In this document: piece by piece, positions 49,830-59,394 of the stretch
Layout: each line of letters opens with the position of its first letter
Numbering within the stretch: position 1 is the stretch's first letter
DNA from: Thermococcus sp. SY098
GTDB taxonomy: Archaea > Methanobacteriota_B > Thermococci > Thermococcales > Thermococcaceae
Direction: 5' to 3'
DNA: 64,000 bases
Assembly (NCBI RefSeq): GCF_035621495.1
Contig: NZ_CP141821.1
Location: 1,764,760 to 1,828,759, forward strand
Notes under the pieces: model-generated
Told to the model about the DNA's origin: nothing
What the model saw: only the letters and a program-made list of their open reading frames with translations
Database searches by the model: none
Position numbers and translations under genes: made by a program

Positions 49830-51218
49830 ATGGGCGTAAGAGATGTAGTATATGCATTAGAAAGATGGTTTCCAGAAATCGAAAGACCAAAACGACATGT
49901 CCCCTTGAAAGAAAAGTTTGCTTGGACGGGTATTGTATTGTTGTTATACTTTATACTCTCAGAAATACCCCTATTTGGAATGCCTCCAACTGTTCAGGAT
50001 TATTTTCAAACTTTGAGAGTTGTTCTTGCGGGTAGAAGTGGAAGCATTCTCACTCTGGGTATCGGACCTATAGTCACAGCCGGAATTATCATGCAGCTTT
50101 TAGTCGGTTCTGAAATTATTAAGCTTGATTTATCTGATCATGAGGATAGAAGGTTCTATCAGGCACTGCAGAGGGTATTCGCAGTGTTCATGTGCTTCTT
50201 TGAGGCAGCCATCTATGTATTTGCCGGTGCCTTTGGGAATCCAGCATTAAGCATTAAAATACTCCTGATGCTGCAACTGGCTATGGGTGGAATACTGCTC
50301 ATCATAATGGATGAACTTGTGAGCAAATGGGGAATTGGGAGTGGTATAAGCCTTTTCATTGCGGCTGGTGTTTCCCAGACAATAATTACAAGAGCGTTCA
50401 ACCCACTAACCACAACTCAAGTGATTGATCCCCTCACTGGAAAACCTGCTATAATTGGTGCGATTCCTGCGTTTATCCAGCATTTAATCAACGGTGATTT
50501 GACAGGTGGATTTTATAGAGGTAACCTGCCAGACATGAGCAATGTGCTTGCAACATTTGTTGTCTTCCTCATAGTGGTTTACTTAGAAAGCATGCGTGTT
50601 GAAATTCCACTCAGCTACGGAAGAGTCACGGTTAGGGGAAGATATCCAATCAGGTTCATGTACGTTTCAAACATTCCAATTATCCTGACTTTTGCACTTT
50701 ATGCAAATATCCAGCTCTGGGCGAGATTACTGCAAAGAATCGGATATCCAATTTTGGGGCAGTTTGACCCAGAAACAGGTGCAGCGATTTCGGGATTTGT
50801 CAGGTATACAATTCCTCCAAGGGACATTTTCCACGTTACGGCTGATCCAGGAAGGGCTCTAATCTATGCTCTCATGACAATCACTTGGTCACTGATATTT
50901 GGATTTCTCTGGGTTGAGCTAACTGGATTGGATGCAAAAAGTATAGCAAGACAACTTCAAAGAGCAGGGCTTCAGATCCCCGGATTCAGGAGAGATCCAA
51001 GAATACTGGAGAGGGTCCTCCAGAGGTACATTCCATACGTAACCTTCTGGGGTTCATTTACATTGGCAGTGGTTGCAATACTGGCAGATTTCCTTGGAGC
51101 ATTAGGAACTGGAACTGGAATACTGCTGACTGTTGGTATACTCTACAGGTTCTATGAAGAGATAGCCAGAGAGCAAGTAAGCGAAATGTTCCCAATGTTG
51201 CGCAGGTTCTTTGGTTGA
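49830..51218 (+). CDS. secY: Preprotein translocase subunit SecY
   Basis: A 462-residue integral membrane protein with ten hydrophobic segments, the channel of the Sec translocon. The N-terminal part [21 protein letters not shown] opens into TM1, the plug-like region follows [24 protein letters not shown], and [15 protein letters not shown] near 168 is highly conserved. ATG 49830 follows AGGTGTTAATC. It is encoded between L15 and adenylate kinase as in most archaea. Confidence 0.97.
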   Translation: MGVRDVVYALERWFPEIERPKRHVPLKEKFAWTGIVLLLYFILSEIPLFGMPPTVQDYFQTLRVVLAGRSGSILTLGIGPIVTAGIIMQLLVGSEIIKLDLSDHEDRRFYQALQRVFAVFMCFFEAAIYVFAGAFGNPALSIKILLMLQLAMGGILLIIMDELVSKWGIGSGISLFIAAGVSQTIITRAFNPLTTTQVIDPLTGKPAIIGAIPAFIQHLINGDLTGGFYRGNLPDMSNVLATFVVFLIVVYLESMRVEIPLSYGRVTVRGRYPIRFMYVSNIPIILTFALYANIQLWARLLQRIGYPILGQFDPETGAAISGFVRYTIPPRDIFHVTADPGRALIYALMTITWSLIFGFLWVELTGLDAKSIARQLQRAGLQIPGFRRDPRILERVLQRYIPYVTFWGSFTLAVVAILADFLGALGTGTGILLTVGILYRFYEEIAREQVSEMFPMLRRFFG

Positions 51219-51316
51219 CATTTCTTTTTCCAAAAAATCTTTAAACCCCCACTTCTTTTATCCCTTTGACAGCAAATTTCATTGAGCTTAATCTCAGATT
51301 CATTAGGGTGGTATCG

Positions 51317-51907
51317 ATGCCATTTGTGGTCATGATAACTGGTATTCCTGGGGTAGGTAAGAGTACTATAACAAGATTAGCTTTAAGAAGAACCCGGGCT
51401 AAATTCAGGCTCATCAACTTTGGAGACTTAATGTTTGAGGAAGCTGTAAAGTTGGGCTGGGTTAGGCACAGGGATGAGATGAGAAAACTGGATCTGCCAA
51501 AGCAGAGAATCCTTCAGCAGAAAGTAGCAGAAAAAATTGCAGAGATAGCAAAAAAAGAACCCGTCTTGTTAGATACTCATGCAACGATCAGAACCCCTCT
51601 CGGCTATCTGCTTGGATTTCCTCGAAAAGTTATTGAGACAATAAACCCCACTTTCATTGTAATAATAGAAGCCACTCCAAGCGAGATCCTCGGAAGAAGA
51701 TTGAGGGATCTCAAAAGAGATAGAGATGTTGAAACTGAAGAACAAATCCAGAGACATCAAGATTTAAATAGGGCTGCTGCGATAAGCTATGCAATGCATT
51801 CCAATGCACTTATAAAGATAATTGAAAACCATGAAGATAAGGGTCTTGAAGAGGCGGTTAATGAGTTAGTAAAAATACTTGATTTGGCGGTGGAGGAATA
51901 TGCTTGA
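51317..51907 (+). CDS. adkA: Archaeal adenylate kinase
   Basis: A 196-residue archaeal-type kinase (AMP + ATP to 2 ADP). The P-loop GIPGVGKST is at residues 8-16, [15 protein letters not shown] near 99 follows the Walker-B-like VLLDTHA, and [19 protein letters not shown] near 145 belongs to the lid. ATG 51317 follows GGGTGGTATCG. A TATA-like TTTAAACC (51239-51246) could give an extra promoter. Confidence 0.94.
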   Translation: MPFVVMITGIPGVGKSTITRLALRRTRAKFRLINFGDLMFEEAVKLGWVRHRDEMRKLDLPKQRILQQKVAEKIAEIAKKEPVLLDTHATIRTPLGYLLGFPRKVIETINPTFIVIIEATPSEILGRRLRDLKRDRDVETEEQIQRHQDLNRAAAISYAMHSNALIKIIENHEDKGLEEAVNELVKILDLAVEEYA

Positions 51908-52421
51908 GCCTATATATGCTGTACTGGATAAGGTATTTGGACCGTTGCTGGTCTCAACTCATCCATTATGGGTAGTGACAATTTCAGGAATACTCTTGGG
52001 TGCATTCTTTACATTAGTAAATTATTTCTTAGTTGACCAAGAGAAGATGAAGAGACTTCAGAAACTCAGCAAAGAGTTCCAAAAGGAATGGAATGAAGCA
52101 AAGAAGTCGGGAGATGAAAAGAAACTTAGAAAACTTCAACAGAAACAGATGGAGCTTTTAAAGCTCCAGAATGAGGTTATGAAGGATACGTTCTTTAAGC
52201 CAATGCTCGTGACAATGCCAATATTCTGGATATTCTTTGGATGGATGAGGAGATGGTACACCGAAGTTGTTGTCGTAAAATTGCCATTCAACTTTTTCCT
52301 GGCTGACTTTTTCCACAAGTCATCGGCTCTCCATGCAAATGAGCTCGGTTACATTGGATGGTACATCCTGACTTCGATGGTAGTAGGACAGGTTTTAAGA
52401 AAGCTGCTTGATATGGCTTAG
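51900..52421 (+). CDS. EMC3/TMCO1-like membrane protein of the Oxa1 superfamily (DUF106)
   Basis: A 173-residue protein with three membrane segments (near 22-43, 100-117 and 145-168) and a Lys/Glu coiled-coil hairpin ([20 protein letters not shown] and on) between the first two. This is the archaeal Oxa1-like insertase architecture, related to EMC3, TMCO1 and Get1. Its start overlaps the adkA end, close to secY, which fits a role in membrane protein insertion. Confidence 0.88.
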   Translation: MLEPIYAVLDKVFGPLLVSTHPLWVVTISGILLGAFFTLVNYFLVDQEKMKRLQKLSKEFQKEWNEAKKSGDEKKLRKLQQKQMELLKLQNEVMKDTFFKPMLVTMPIFWIFFGWMRRWYTEVVVVKLPFNFFLADFFHKSSALHANELGYIGWYILTSMVVGQVLRKLLDMA

Positions 52422-52467
52422 TTAAGTTTAAAAATGCTGAACAAAAATGCTAAGCGAGGTGGAGAAA

Positions 52468-52737
52468 ATGAAACCAATGTATAGATCAAGGTCATGGAGG
52501 AGGAAATACGTTAGAACCCCTGGAGGAAGGACTGTCATACACTTTGAGAGAAGGAAGCCAAAGATAGCCCACTGTGCAATGTGTGGAAGACCACTTAACG
52601 GCATTCCAAGAGGAAGACCAAGTGAACTGAGGAAGTTGCCAAAGACCAAGAAGAGACCAGAGAGACCGATGCCACACCTCTGTCCAAGCTGCATGCGTAA
52701 GGTTATGAAGGCTCAGGTTAGAGCTCAAATTTCCTGA
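52468..52737 (+). CDS. rpl34e: 50S ribosomal protein L34e
   Basis: 89 residues starting [20 protein letters not shown], with CAMCGRPL and CPSCMRK zinc ligands. ATG 52468 is preferred over an ATG at 52447 because GAGGTGGAG precedes it and a TATA box (GTTTAAAAA near 52430) puts transcription start near 52455. Confidence 0.96.
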   Translation: MKPMYRSRSWRRKYVRTPGGRTVIHFERRKPKIAHCAMCGRPLNGIPRGRPSELRKLPKTKKRPERPMPHLCPSCMRKVMKAQVRAQIS

Positions 52738-52765
52738 TTTTTTAAAACTTTTATAAGTGGTTGAA

Positions 52766-53335
52766 ATGCCAAAAGGCTGCTTAGTGATAACAGTAAGCGG
52801 TTTAGCTGGTTCAGGCACAACGACGCTCTGCAGGAACATCGCCAGGCACTACGGATTTAAGCACATATATGCCGGCTTAATTTTCAGGCAGATGGCAAGG
52901 GAAATGGGCATGACTCTGCAAGAGTTTCAAAAATACGCTGAGCTCCACCCAGAAATCGACAGAGAAGTAGATCGGAGGCAAGTTGAGGCTGCAAAAGAGT
53001 GCAACGTCGTGATTGAGGGTCGTTTAGCCGGTTGGATGGTTAGGAATGCTGACCTTAAAATATGGCTTGATGCCCCAATTAAAGTTAGAGCTGAAAGGGT
53101 TGCGAGGAGAGAGGGCATTAGTGTTGAGGAGGCATTCATGCAGATTGCCGAGAGGGAAAAGCAAAATAGGAAAAGATATTTAAACCTTTATGGTATTGAC
53201 ATCAACGACCTTTCGATTTATGATTTGGTCATAGACACTTCGAAATGGTCGCCCGATGGGGTCTTCGCTATTGTGAAGGCCGCCATCGACCACCTGTACC
53301 CCGATGGCGACACGGGGTTTAGAAAGAAAAAATGA
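52766..53335 (+). CDS. cmk: Cytidylate kinase (archaeal type)
   Basis: A 189-residue nucleoside monophosphate kinase phosphorylating CMP/dCMP. The P-loop is SGLAGSGTTTLCRN near 9, IEGRLAGWMVRNADLKIWLDAP near 82 (in parts) is the NMP-binding region, and RVARREG and RYLNLYGIDINDLSIYDLVIDT follow. ATG 52766 follows AGTGGTTGAA. It lies between L34e and L14e, as usual in Thermococcales. Confidence 0.94.
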   Translation: MPKGCLVITVSGLAGSGTTTLCRNIARHYGFKHIYAGLIFRQMAREMGMTLQEFQKYAELHPEIDREVDRRQVEAAKECNVVIEGRLAGWMVRNADLKIWLDAPIKVRAERVARREGISVEEAFMQIAEREKQNRKRYLNLYGIDINDLSIYDLVIDTSKWSPDGVFAIVKAAIDHLYPDGDTGFRKKK

Positions 53336-53348
53336 GGAGGTGGGATGA

Positions 53349-53600
53349 ATGCCAGCAATTGATATAGGGAGAATAGCTGTTGTTATTGCCGGAAGAAGAG
53401 CTGGACAAAAGGTTGTTGTGGTTGATATAATTGACAAGAACTTTGTCCTCGTTACTGGAGCAGGCCTGAATAAGGTTAAGAGAAGAAGGATGAACATAAA
53501 GCACATTGAGCCGCTTCCGGAGAAGATCAACATCCAAAGAGGAGCAAGCGACGAGGAAGTTAAGGCTGCTTTGGAGCAGGCTGGAATCAGCTTGGCTTGA
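53349..53600 (+). CDS. rpl14e: 50S ribosomal protein L14e
   Basis: 83 residues. [21 protein letters not shown] is the KOW-like core and [17 protein letters not shown] follows. ATG 53349 follows GGAGGTGGGATGA. It is the last gene of the long ribosomal operon: the final codons and stop form part of a strong terminator hairpin. Confidence 0.96.
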   Translation: MPAIDIGRIAVVIAGRRAGQKVVVVDIIDKNFVLVTGAGLNKVKRRRMNIKHIEPLPEKINIQRGASDEEVKAALEQAGISLA

Positions 53601-53618
53601 AACTAAGCCAAGCTTTTT
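53589..53618 (+). terminator. Hairpin terminator closing the ribosomal operon
   Basis: AGCTTGGCTT (53589-53598) pairs perfectly over 10 bp with AAGCCAAGCT (53605-53614) around a 6-nt loop, and the transcript then ends in U residues (T run 53614-53618). The left arm encodes the end of L14e and two bases of its stop codon lie in the loop. Confidence 0.75.
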
Positions 53619-53654
53619 GACTTCTCTTTTCTAATTCTTACTTGGGTGAGATTT

Positions 53655-54359
53655 ATGAAAAATGCACTTGTTACTGGAGCTTCCGGTGGAATTGGAAAGT
53701 TAATTGTAAAAAGATTGATTGAGCAGGATTATTTTGTTATTGGAGTTGGCAGGAATGAAAAAGCCCTGAGAAAGCTTAGCTCACTCGAAAATTTTGACTA
53801 CATTATTATGGATTTAAGTGAAAAAGGAGCGGCAAAAAGGATTAGAAAGGCGCTGGAACAAAGGAGTATTGGAAGGCTTGATCTTCTCATTAACAACGCG
53901 GGCTTTGCTGTAGCTAAACCCCTTCTTGAGCAAGATGAAGATGAGCTTGAGAGGCTTTTCAAAGTAAATGTAATAGCCCCAATTGCGCTTACGAAGGAGT
54001 TTCTGGACATGATTCCCAGAGGTGGGAAAGTAGTTTTTATAATTAGTGGTGCTGCTTTTATAAATTCTGTGGATTTACCGGCTTATGGTGCATCAAAGGC
54101 AGCCCTCCACTATCTTGCAATAAATCTTGAAAAAGAGCTTAAAAATAGGGGTATTAGTGTCATCCGGATTTACCCAAAACAAGTTGCTACCCCTTTCTGG
54201 AAGAGAGTACCAAAGGGAGCAATCCCAGCAGAAAAAGTTGCTGATGCCATTATTGAAGCAATTCACAAAAACAAAAGTGAAGTTTTTGTTCCCTTTTACA
54301 TCAGGATTGCGAAGTACTTCCCGAGATGGCCAGCATTTGATTATAAGTTCAAATTCTGA
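53655..54359 (+). CDS. Short-chain dehydrogenase/reductase
   Basis: A 234-residue classical SDR. VTGASGGIGK near 6 binds NAD(P), NNAGFA near 80 follows, Ser in IISGAA near 129, and YGASK near 145 holds the catalytic Tyr and Lys. The substrate is unknown. ATG 53655 follows GGGTGAGATTT. It stands between the terminated ribosomal operon and cbf5 and is probably transcribed on its own or with cbf5. Confidence 0.88.
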   Translation: MKNALVTGASGGIGKLIVKRLIEQDYFVIGVGRNEKALRKLSSLENFDYIIMDLSEKGAAKRIRKALEQRSIGRLDLLINNAGFAVAKPLLEQDEDELERLFKVNVIAPIALTKEFLDMIPRGGKVVFIISGAAFINSVDLPAYGASKAALHYLAINLEKELKNRGISVIRIYPKQVATPFWKRVPKGAIPAEKVADAIIEAIHKNKSEVFVPFYIRIAKYFPRWPAFDYKFKF

Positions 54360-54418
54360 GGGCAGATTTATAAAGCAAAATTCTGAGATTCTTACATGGC
54401 AATCATTGGGTGATGCTC

Positions 54419-55423
54419 ATGGCGAGAGATGAAGTTAGGAGAATCCTTCCTACAGACATCAAGAGGGAAGTGTTAATCAAAGATGAAAAAGCTGAAACTA
54501 ACCCAAAATGGGGCTTTCCTCCAGAAAAAAGACCAATAGAAATGCACATGCAGTTTGGCATAATCAACTTAGACAAGCCTCCAGGACCGACAAGTCACGA
54601 GGTTGTTGCGTGGATTAAAAAGCTCTTTAACTTAAAGAAAGCGGGTCATGGGGGAACACTTGATCCAAAGGTCAGCGGTGTTTTACCGGTTGCCCTTGAG
54701 AAAGCAACCCGTGTGGTTCAGGCTCTTCTACCTGCGGGAAAGGAGTATATAGCCTTAATGCATCTCCATGGAGAGGTTCCAGAGGATAAAATCCACAAAG
54801 TCATGAAGGAGTTTGAGGGGGAGATCATTCAGAGACCTCCTCTAAGAAGTGCCGTTAAGAGAAGATTGAGAACGAGAAAGGTTTACTACATTGAAATTTT
54901 GGAGATTGACGGCAAGGATGTGCTCTTCAGAGTCGGCGTTGAAGCTGGAACTTACATACGTTCACTTATTCACCACATTGGGCTGGCTTTGGGTGTTGGT
55001 GCTCACATGGCCGAGTTGAGAAGAACGAGGAGCGGGCCATTTAAGGAGGATGAAACATTAGTGACTTTGCATGACCTTGTAGATTACTATCACTTCTGGA
55101 AGGAGGATGGAATAGAGGAGTACTTCAGGAAAGCAATCCAGCCAATGGAGAAAGCTGTGGAACATCTGCCGAAGGTATGGATAAGAGATTCTGCAGTTGC
55201 CGCTGTGACTTATGGAGCTGATTTGGCAGTTCCTGGGATTGTTAAGCTTCACGCTGGCATAAAGAGAGGAGATTTGGTTGCTGTAATGACCCTCAAGGAT
55301 GAACTTGTTGCGTTAGGAAAAGCTATGATGACAAGCCAAGAGATGCTCAACAAGAGCAAGGGAATAGCTGTAGATGTTGAAAAGGTCTTCATGCCAAGGG
55401 ATTGGTATCCAAAGATGTGGTGA
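54419..55423 (+). CDS. cbf5: rRNA/tRNA pseudouridine synthase Cbf5 (H/ACA RNP catalytic subunit)
   Basis: 334 residues. FGIINLDKPPGPTSHEVVAWIK near 47 (in parts) and GHGGTLDPKVSGVLPV near 78, with the catalytic Asp, define the TruB/Cbf5 family. RPPLRSAVKRRLRTRKVYYIEIL and EAGTYIRSLIHHIG follow. The C-terminal PUA domain (GADLAVPGIVKLHAGIKRGD) binds the ACA tail of guide RNAs. ATG 54419 follows GGTGATGCTC. It works with Nop10, Gar1 and L7Ae, not seen here. Confidence 0.95.
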   Translation: MARDEVRRILPTDIKREVLIKDEKAETNPKWGFPPEKRPIEMHMQFGIINLDKPPGPTSHEVVAWIKKLFNLKKAGHGGTLDPKVSGVLPVALEKATRVVQALLPAGKEYIALMHLHGEVPEDKIHKVMKEFEGEIIQRPPLRSAVKRRLRTRKVYYIEILEIDGKDVLFRVGVEAGTYIRSLIHHIGLALGVGAHMAELRRTRSGPFKEDETLVTLHDLVDYYHFWKEDGIEEYFRKAIQPMEKAVEHLPKVWIRDSAVAAVTYGADLAVPGIVKLHAGIKRGDLVAVMTLKDELVALGKAMMTSQEMLNKSKGIAVDVEKVFMPRDWYPKMW

Positions 55424-55643
55424 TTGTGGACTTTTCATAAACTTTTTTTCCACTGTTGCGCTCATTTAGGTATGGCTTTACCCCCTTCTTAATATAGTAT
55501 ATAGTTCAAATAGGCTTAGTGAAACTATTGGTTGGGTATCCTAATTCTACAAAAAAGCGGAAATAATTACATTTGGTAAAAGGAAAGGTTATAAGAAGGT
55601 TGATTGAATATTAATTTCAGTGGCACTATGGAGATGTGGTAGT

Positions 55644-55922
55644 ATGATGTCATGGGACAAACTAGGAGTCTATGCTGGTATGTTTATCGGCTTGTTGTAC
55701 TTTCTTTTCCTTTTAGTGCATCGGAAAAGGATAAGTAGAGAAGGCTGGCTCTTAAATATCGAAATAGCGTTGTTTGTTTTATCAATAAGCATTGCAAATT
55801 ACATGTCTCTTCGAGAATATACAGGGGCAACTGTCATTGGAGCTCTGTCATGGGCATGGTTAATCATAATAGCTTTGACCACGCTGTATGTAATTAAATC
55901 TGGGACATTGACAGGGAGATAA
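55644..55922 (+). CDS. Small membrane protein, unknown
   Basis: A protein of about 92 residues with three hydrophobic segments (near 8-28, 42-58 and 66-86) and a basic loop HRKRISREG between the first two. I do not recognise it. The start may be ATG 55644 or 55647; a GTG at 55620 would add eight residues. A TATA-like GGTTATAAG lies near 55590. The 220-nt gap before it shows nothing else definite. Confidence 0.6.
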   Translation: MMSWDKLGVYAGMFIGLLYFLFLLVHRKRISREGWLLNIEIALFVLSISIANYMSLREYTGATVIGALSWAWLIIIALTTLYVIKSGTLTGR

Positions 55923-55960
55923 GAGCCATCTTTTTAAACCTTCTCAGTGAATCTTCAACC

Positions 55961-56548
55961 ATGAGCCACTACTATTCCGAGAATCCCAATGTTCCACTAA
56001 AAACCAAGACAATTGAGGTATTTATTAGAGGACAGTATTTTAAGTTCATTACAGCGAGCGGAGTCTTCTCTTTTGGTAAATATGACGAAGGCACCCGGTT
56101 ATTGGTTGAAAATGCTATTCTCGAAAAAGACTGGCGTGTTTTGGATTTAGGCTGTGGGTATGGTGCAATTGGCATTGTGATATCTAAATTCGTTGATTAC
56201 GTTGTCATGACTGACATTAACAGGAGAGCGGTAAGTATAGCAAAGAAAAACTTAAAAATCAACAATGTGAAGAATGCCGAGGTTAGGTGGGGCAATCTTT
56301 ATGAACCCATCAAAGGAGAAAAGTTTCACAGCATAATTACAAACCCTCCGGTGCATGCTGGCAAGGAAGTTTTGAGGGAAATAGTTATAAATGCTCCCAA
56401 GCATCTCTACGATGGAGGTCTGCTCCAGCTGGTGATAAGAACTAATCAGGGCGCAAAGTTTATTAAAGCCCTAATGGAGCAAACCTTTAATGATGTGAGA
56501 GAATTAGCTAAGGGGAGTGGTTATAGGGTATATGCCGGGATCGCCTAG
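55961..56548 (+). CDS. Class I methyltransferase, RsmC-like
   Basis: 195 residues, an AdoMet-dependent methyltransferase of the RsmC/RlmG type acting on guanine N2. Motif I is VLDLGCGYGAIGIVIS near 61, and IITNPPVHAG near 126 is the NPPxHxG catalytic loop. The N-terminus FKFITASGVFSFGKYDEGTRLL is usual for the family. Its last four codons and TAG stop lie inside tRNA-Ser, so the two genes overlap by 15 nt. Confidence 0.9.
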   Translation: MSHYYSENPNVPLKTKTIEVFIRGQYFKFITASGVFSFGKYDEGTRLLVENAILEKDWRVLDLGCGYGAIGIVISKFVDYVVMTDINRRAVSIAKKNLKINNVKNAEVRWGNLYEPIKGEKFHSIITNPPVHAGKEVLREIVINAPKHLYDGGLLQLVIRTNQGAKFIKALMEQTFNDVRELAKGSGYRVYAGIA

Positions 56549-56620
56549 CCTGGGATGGCGCGGGCCTTGAGAGCCCGTGGGCGTTTGCCCGCCGGGGTTC
56601 AAATCCCCGTCCCGGCGCCA
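56534..56620 (+). tRNA. tRNA-Ser(UGA)
   Basis: The 7-bp acceptor stem GCCGGGA/TCCCGGC, a CGGGC/GCCCG anticodon stem with loop CTTGAGA (anticodon UGA), a long variable arm (GGGCG-type stem) and GGGGTTCAAATCCCC T arm are visible. The discriminator is G and CCA is encoded (56618-56620). No intron is seen. Its first 15 nt are also the end of the upstream methyltransferase gene. Confidence 0.97.
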
Positions 56621-56660
56621 AAATCCTCTTTGAAGGATTGAAGCTGGAGGTGTAGTTATA

Positions 56661-57107
56661 ATGGCAGATTTCAGACACATCGTTCGTGTTGCGGGAGTCG
56701 ATTTGGATGGGAATAAGCAACTTAGATGGGCGCTCACAGGAATAAAAGGGATAGGCATAAACTTTGCCACGATGGTGTGCAGAGTTGCTGGATTAGATCC
56801 ATTTCAGAAGGCAGGTTATCTAACAGACGAGCAGGTTAAGCTTATTGAGAAAATCCTTGAAGATCCAGTTAAACATGGAATCCCACCCTGGGCAGTAAAC
56901 AGACCAAAGGACTACGAGACTGGAAGGGACATGCACCTCATTGGTGCAAAGCTTGTCATGGCATGGCGTGAGGACATCAACAGGCTCAGGAGAATTAGGG
57001 CATACAGAGGCATTAGACACGAGCTTGGCTTGCCATTGAGAGGACAGAGAACGAGGTCAAACTTCAGAAGAGGAACAACAGTCGGTGTAAGGAGAAAGAA
57101 GAAGTGA
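56661..57107 (+). CDS. rps13: 30S ribosomal protein S13 (uS13)
   Basis: 148 residues. [21 protein letters not shown] at the start (in part), the helix-hairpin region [15 protein letters not shown] and the basic tail [19 protein letters not shown]. It starts the S13-S4-S11-rpoD cluster. ATG follows GGAGGTGTAGTTATA, and its TGA is fused to the S4 ribosome-binding site. Confidence 0.97.
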   Translation: MADFRHIVRVAGVDLDGNKQLRWALTGIKGIGINFATMVCRVAGLDPFQKAGYLTDEQVKLIEKILEDPVKHGIPPWAVNRPKDYETGRDMHLIGAKLVMAWREDINRLRRIRAYRGIRHELGLPLRGQRTRSNFRRGTTVGVRRKKK

Positions 57108-57117
57108 GGTGATATAA

Positions 57118-57663
57118 ATGGGAGACCCTAAGAGACAAAGGAAGAAGTACGAAACTCCCTCTCATCCATGGATTAAGGAAAGGCTTGACAGAGAAAGAGT
57201 TTTGATGAAGAAGTACGCTCTCAAAAACAAGAAAGAGCTTTGGAAGCACGAGACTCAGCTTAAGGAGTTCAGAAGAAGAGCAAGAAGACTTCTTGCGGCA
57301 AGAGGAAAGCAGGCAGAAATCGAGAGGCAGCAGCTCCTTCAGAGATTAGCAAGACTTGGGCTCCTTCCAGAAAATGCAGTATTGGATGACGTTCTCTCAC
57401 TTACAATTGAAGACATCTTAGAGAGAAGACTTCAGACACTTGTTTATAAGAAGGGACTTGCAAGGACAATTAAACAGGCAAGACAGCTCATTGTTCACGG
57501 GCACATAGAGGTCAACGGGCAAATAATCAGGTCACCAAGCTACCTCGTTCTCAGAGAAGAGGAAGATGGTATAACCTATGCAAAGACCTCGCCTTTTGCT
57601 AAGGAGTCACACCCCGAGAGGGTTGTTATTGAGCAGGCTAAGCAGGCGGGTGAGGCTCAATGA
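57118..57663 (+). CDS. rps4: 30S ribosomal protein S4 (uS4)
   Basis: 181 residues, the S9e-like archaeal form. Basic N-terminus [17 protein letters not shown] and the S4 domain [20 protein letters not shown] plus [14 protein letters not shown] near 145. A primary 16S rRNA-binding assembly protein. Its stop overlaps the S11 start (ATGA). Confidence 0.97.
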   Translation: MGDPKRQRKKYETPSHPWIKERLDRERVLMKKYALKNKKELWKHETQLKEFRRRARRLLAARGKQAEIERQQLLQRLARLGLLPENAVLDDVLSLTIEDILERRLQTLVYKKGLARTIKQARQLIVHGHIEVNGQIIRSPSYLVLREEEDGITYAKTSPFAKESHPERVVIEQAKQAGEAQ

Positions 57664-58070
57664 GTGAGGAGGTAAATATTAAGAAGAAAGAGAAATGGGG
57701 AGTTGCTCACATTTACTCCTCATACAACAACACCATAATTCACATAACTGACCTCACAGGTGCAGAGACAATTTCAAGATGGAGCGGCGGTATGGTTGTT
57801 AAGGCAGACAGAGATGAGCCATCTCCGTATGCAGCAATGATCGCTGCCAAGAGGGCAGCTGAAGAGGCTTTGGAGAAGGGTATTGTTGGTGTTCACATTA
57901 AAGTTAGAGCCCCCGGGGGAAGTAAGAGCAAAACACCTGGACCTGGTGCTCAGGCAGCAATTAGAGCTTTAGCCAGGGCTGGTCTCAAGATCGGTCGCGT
58001 TGAGGACGTAACACCAATACCTCATGATGGTACAAGACCCAAGGGCGGTCGTAGGGGTAGAAGAGTTTAG
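57660..58070 (+). CDS. rps11: 30S ribosomal protein S11 (uS11)
   Basis: 136 residues. [22 protein letters not shown] near 13 (in part) and [21 protein letters not shown] near 82 with the [13 protein letters not shown] tail are diagnostic. It forms the platform near the E site. Confidence 0.97.
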   Translation: MSEEVNIKKKEKWGVAHIYSSYNNTIIHITDLTGAETISRWSGGMVVKADRDEPSPYAAMIAAKRAAEEALEKGIVGVHIKVRAPGGSKSKTPGPGAQAAIRALARAGLKIGRVEDVTPIPHDGTRPKGGRRGRRV

Positions 58071-58103
58071 CTTTCTTTACAACTTCTTTTTTGGTGAGAA
58101 AAA

Positions 58104-58880
58104 ATGAAAATCAAAGTTCTTGAAAAAAGGGAAGATGCAATTCGCTTTATCTTAGAGGGCGTTGATGCAGCTTTCGCAAATGCACTGAGAAGGGTGATAA
58201 TCGGAGAGGTTCCGACTTTTGCAGTTGATGAGGTTGAGTTCTATGAGAACGATTCAGCCCTTTTCGATGAGATTATAGCACACCGCTTGGCTATGATACC
58301 CCTTACCACTCCATATGACAGGTTTGAGCTCGATGCTCTTGAGCTTGATGAATATACTGTCACTTTAAGCTTAGAGGCTGAAGGACCGGGTATAGTGTAC
58401 TCAGGTGATTTAAAGAGTGATGATCCTGATGTTAAACCTGTGACACCAAACATACCGATTGTAAAGCTGGCTGAAGGTCAAAAATTGACTCTAAATGCCT
58501 ATGCCAAGCTTGGAAGAGGAAAAGATCATGCGAAGTGGCAGCCGGGCTTTGCTTATTACAAATACCTCACAGAGATTCATGTCAGCAAAGAAGTTCCAGA
58601 GTGGGAGAAAATAAAGAAGCTGGCAAAGAAAAGAAAACTACCTATCGAAGAAACCGAAGAGGAGCTGGTAATAAAGACAATCACTGCTTTCTATCTTCCA
58701 AGAGAATTTGAGCAGTACATTGGCACTCTGATTAAAGAAGAAATTGTGCCGGATACATTCGTGTTTACAGTAGAAAGCAACGGAGAACTGCCAGTTGAGG
58801 AAATAGTGAGCATAGCGCTCAAGATTTTAATGAGAAAGAGCGATAAATTTATAAACGAGCTTCATAAATTAGCCGAATAG
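58104..58880 (+). CDS. rpoD: DNA-directed RNA polymerase subunit D
   Basis: 258 residues, homologue of bacterial alpha and eukaryotic Rpb3, which pairs with subunit L to start polymerase assembly. [21 protein letters not shown] near 24 (in part) and AHRLAMIPL near 59 are the alpha-motif. The protein has no cysteine at all, so it cannot hold the Fe-S cluster found in some archaeal D subunits such as that of Sulfolobus. Confidence 0.96.
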   Translation: MKIKVLEKREDAIRFILEGVDAAFANALRRVIIGEVPTFAVDEVEFYENDSALFDEIIAHRLAMIPLTTPYDRFELDALELDEYTVTLSLEAEGPGIVYSGDLKSDDPDVKPVTPNIPIVKLAEGQKLTLNAYAKLGRGKDHAKWQPGFAYYKYLTEIHVSKEVPEWEKIKKLAKKRKLPIEETEEELVIKTITAFYLPREFEQYIGTLIKEEIVPDTFVFTVESNGELPVEEIVSIALKILMRKSDKFINELHKLAE

Positions 58881-58887
58881 CCGTAGT

Positions 58888-58975
58888 GCGGGGGTTGCCG
58901 AGCCTGGTCAAAGGCGCGGGATTCAGGGTCCCGTCCCGTAGGGGTTCCGGGGTTCAAATCCCCGCCCCCGCACCA
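58888..58975 (+). tRNA. tRNA-Leu(CAG)
   Basis: Acceptor stem GCGGGGG/CCCCCGC, anticodon stem CGGGA/TCCCG with loop TTCAGGG (anticodon CAG), a long variable arm and T arm CGGGGTTCAAATCCCCG. The discriminator is A and CCA is encoded. It lies 7 nt behind rpoD and probably is processed from the operon transcript. Confidence 0.97.
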
Positions 58976-59025
58976 TAATGATCACCCCGTCCCTCGCTGC
59001 GAGAAGGAATTGAGGAGGAATGCTC

Positions 59026-59388
59026 ATGAAGAGAACTGGTCCAACTGATATTAATTTGAGAAGGCTTATAAGGTATTTAAGGAAGAAGTCAAACGAGGAA
59101 GGAGTAAGGATATGGAAGGACATAGCTTGGCGTCTTGAAAGACCAAGAAGGCAGAGAGCTGAGGTGAACATCAGCAAAATTAACAGATACACAAAGGAAG
59201 GGGACGTTGTTATAGTCCCAGGAAGTGTTCTTGGTGCAGGAAACCTTGACCATAAGGTTGTTGTAGCCGCGTGGAAGTTCAGCGAAAAAGCTAAAGAAAA
59301 GATTATCAACGCTGGTGGAGAGGCAATAACAATTGAAGAACTAATCGAGAGAAATCCAAAAGGTAGTGGAGTAATCATAATGGAGTGA
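59026..59388 (+). CDS. rpl18e: 50S ribosomal protein L18e
   Basis: 120 residues starting [18 protein letters not shown], with [18 protein letters not shown] and [18 protein letters not shown] near 65. ATG 59026 sits seven bases behind GAGGAGG; an ATG two codons earlier is too close. L18e is archaeal/eukaryotic and L15-like in fold. Confidence 0.96.
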   Translation: MKRTGPTDINLRRLIRYLRKKSNEEGVRIWKDIAWRLERPRRQRAEVNISKINRYTKEGDVVIVPGSVLGAGNLDHKVVVAAWKFSEKAKEKIINAGGEAITIEELIERNPKGSGVIIME

Positions 59389-59394
59389 TGAGCT

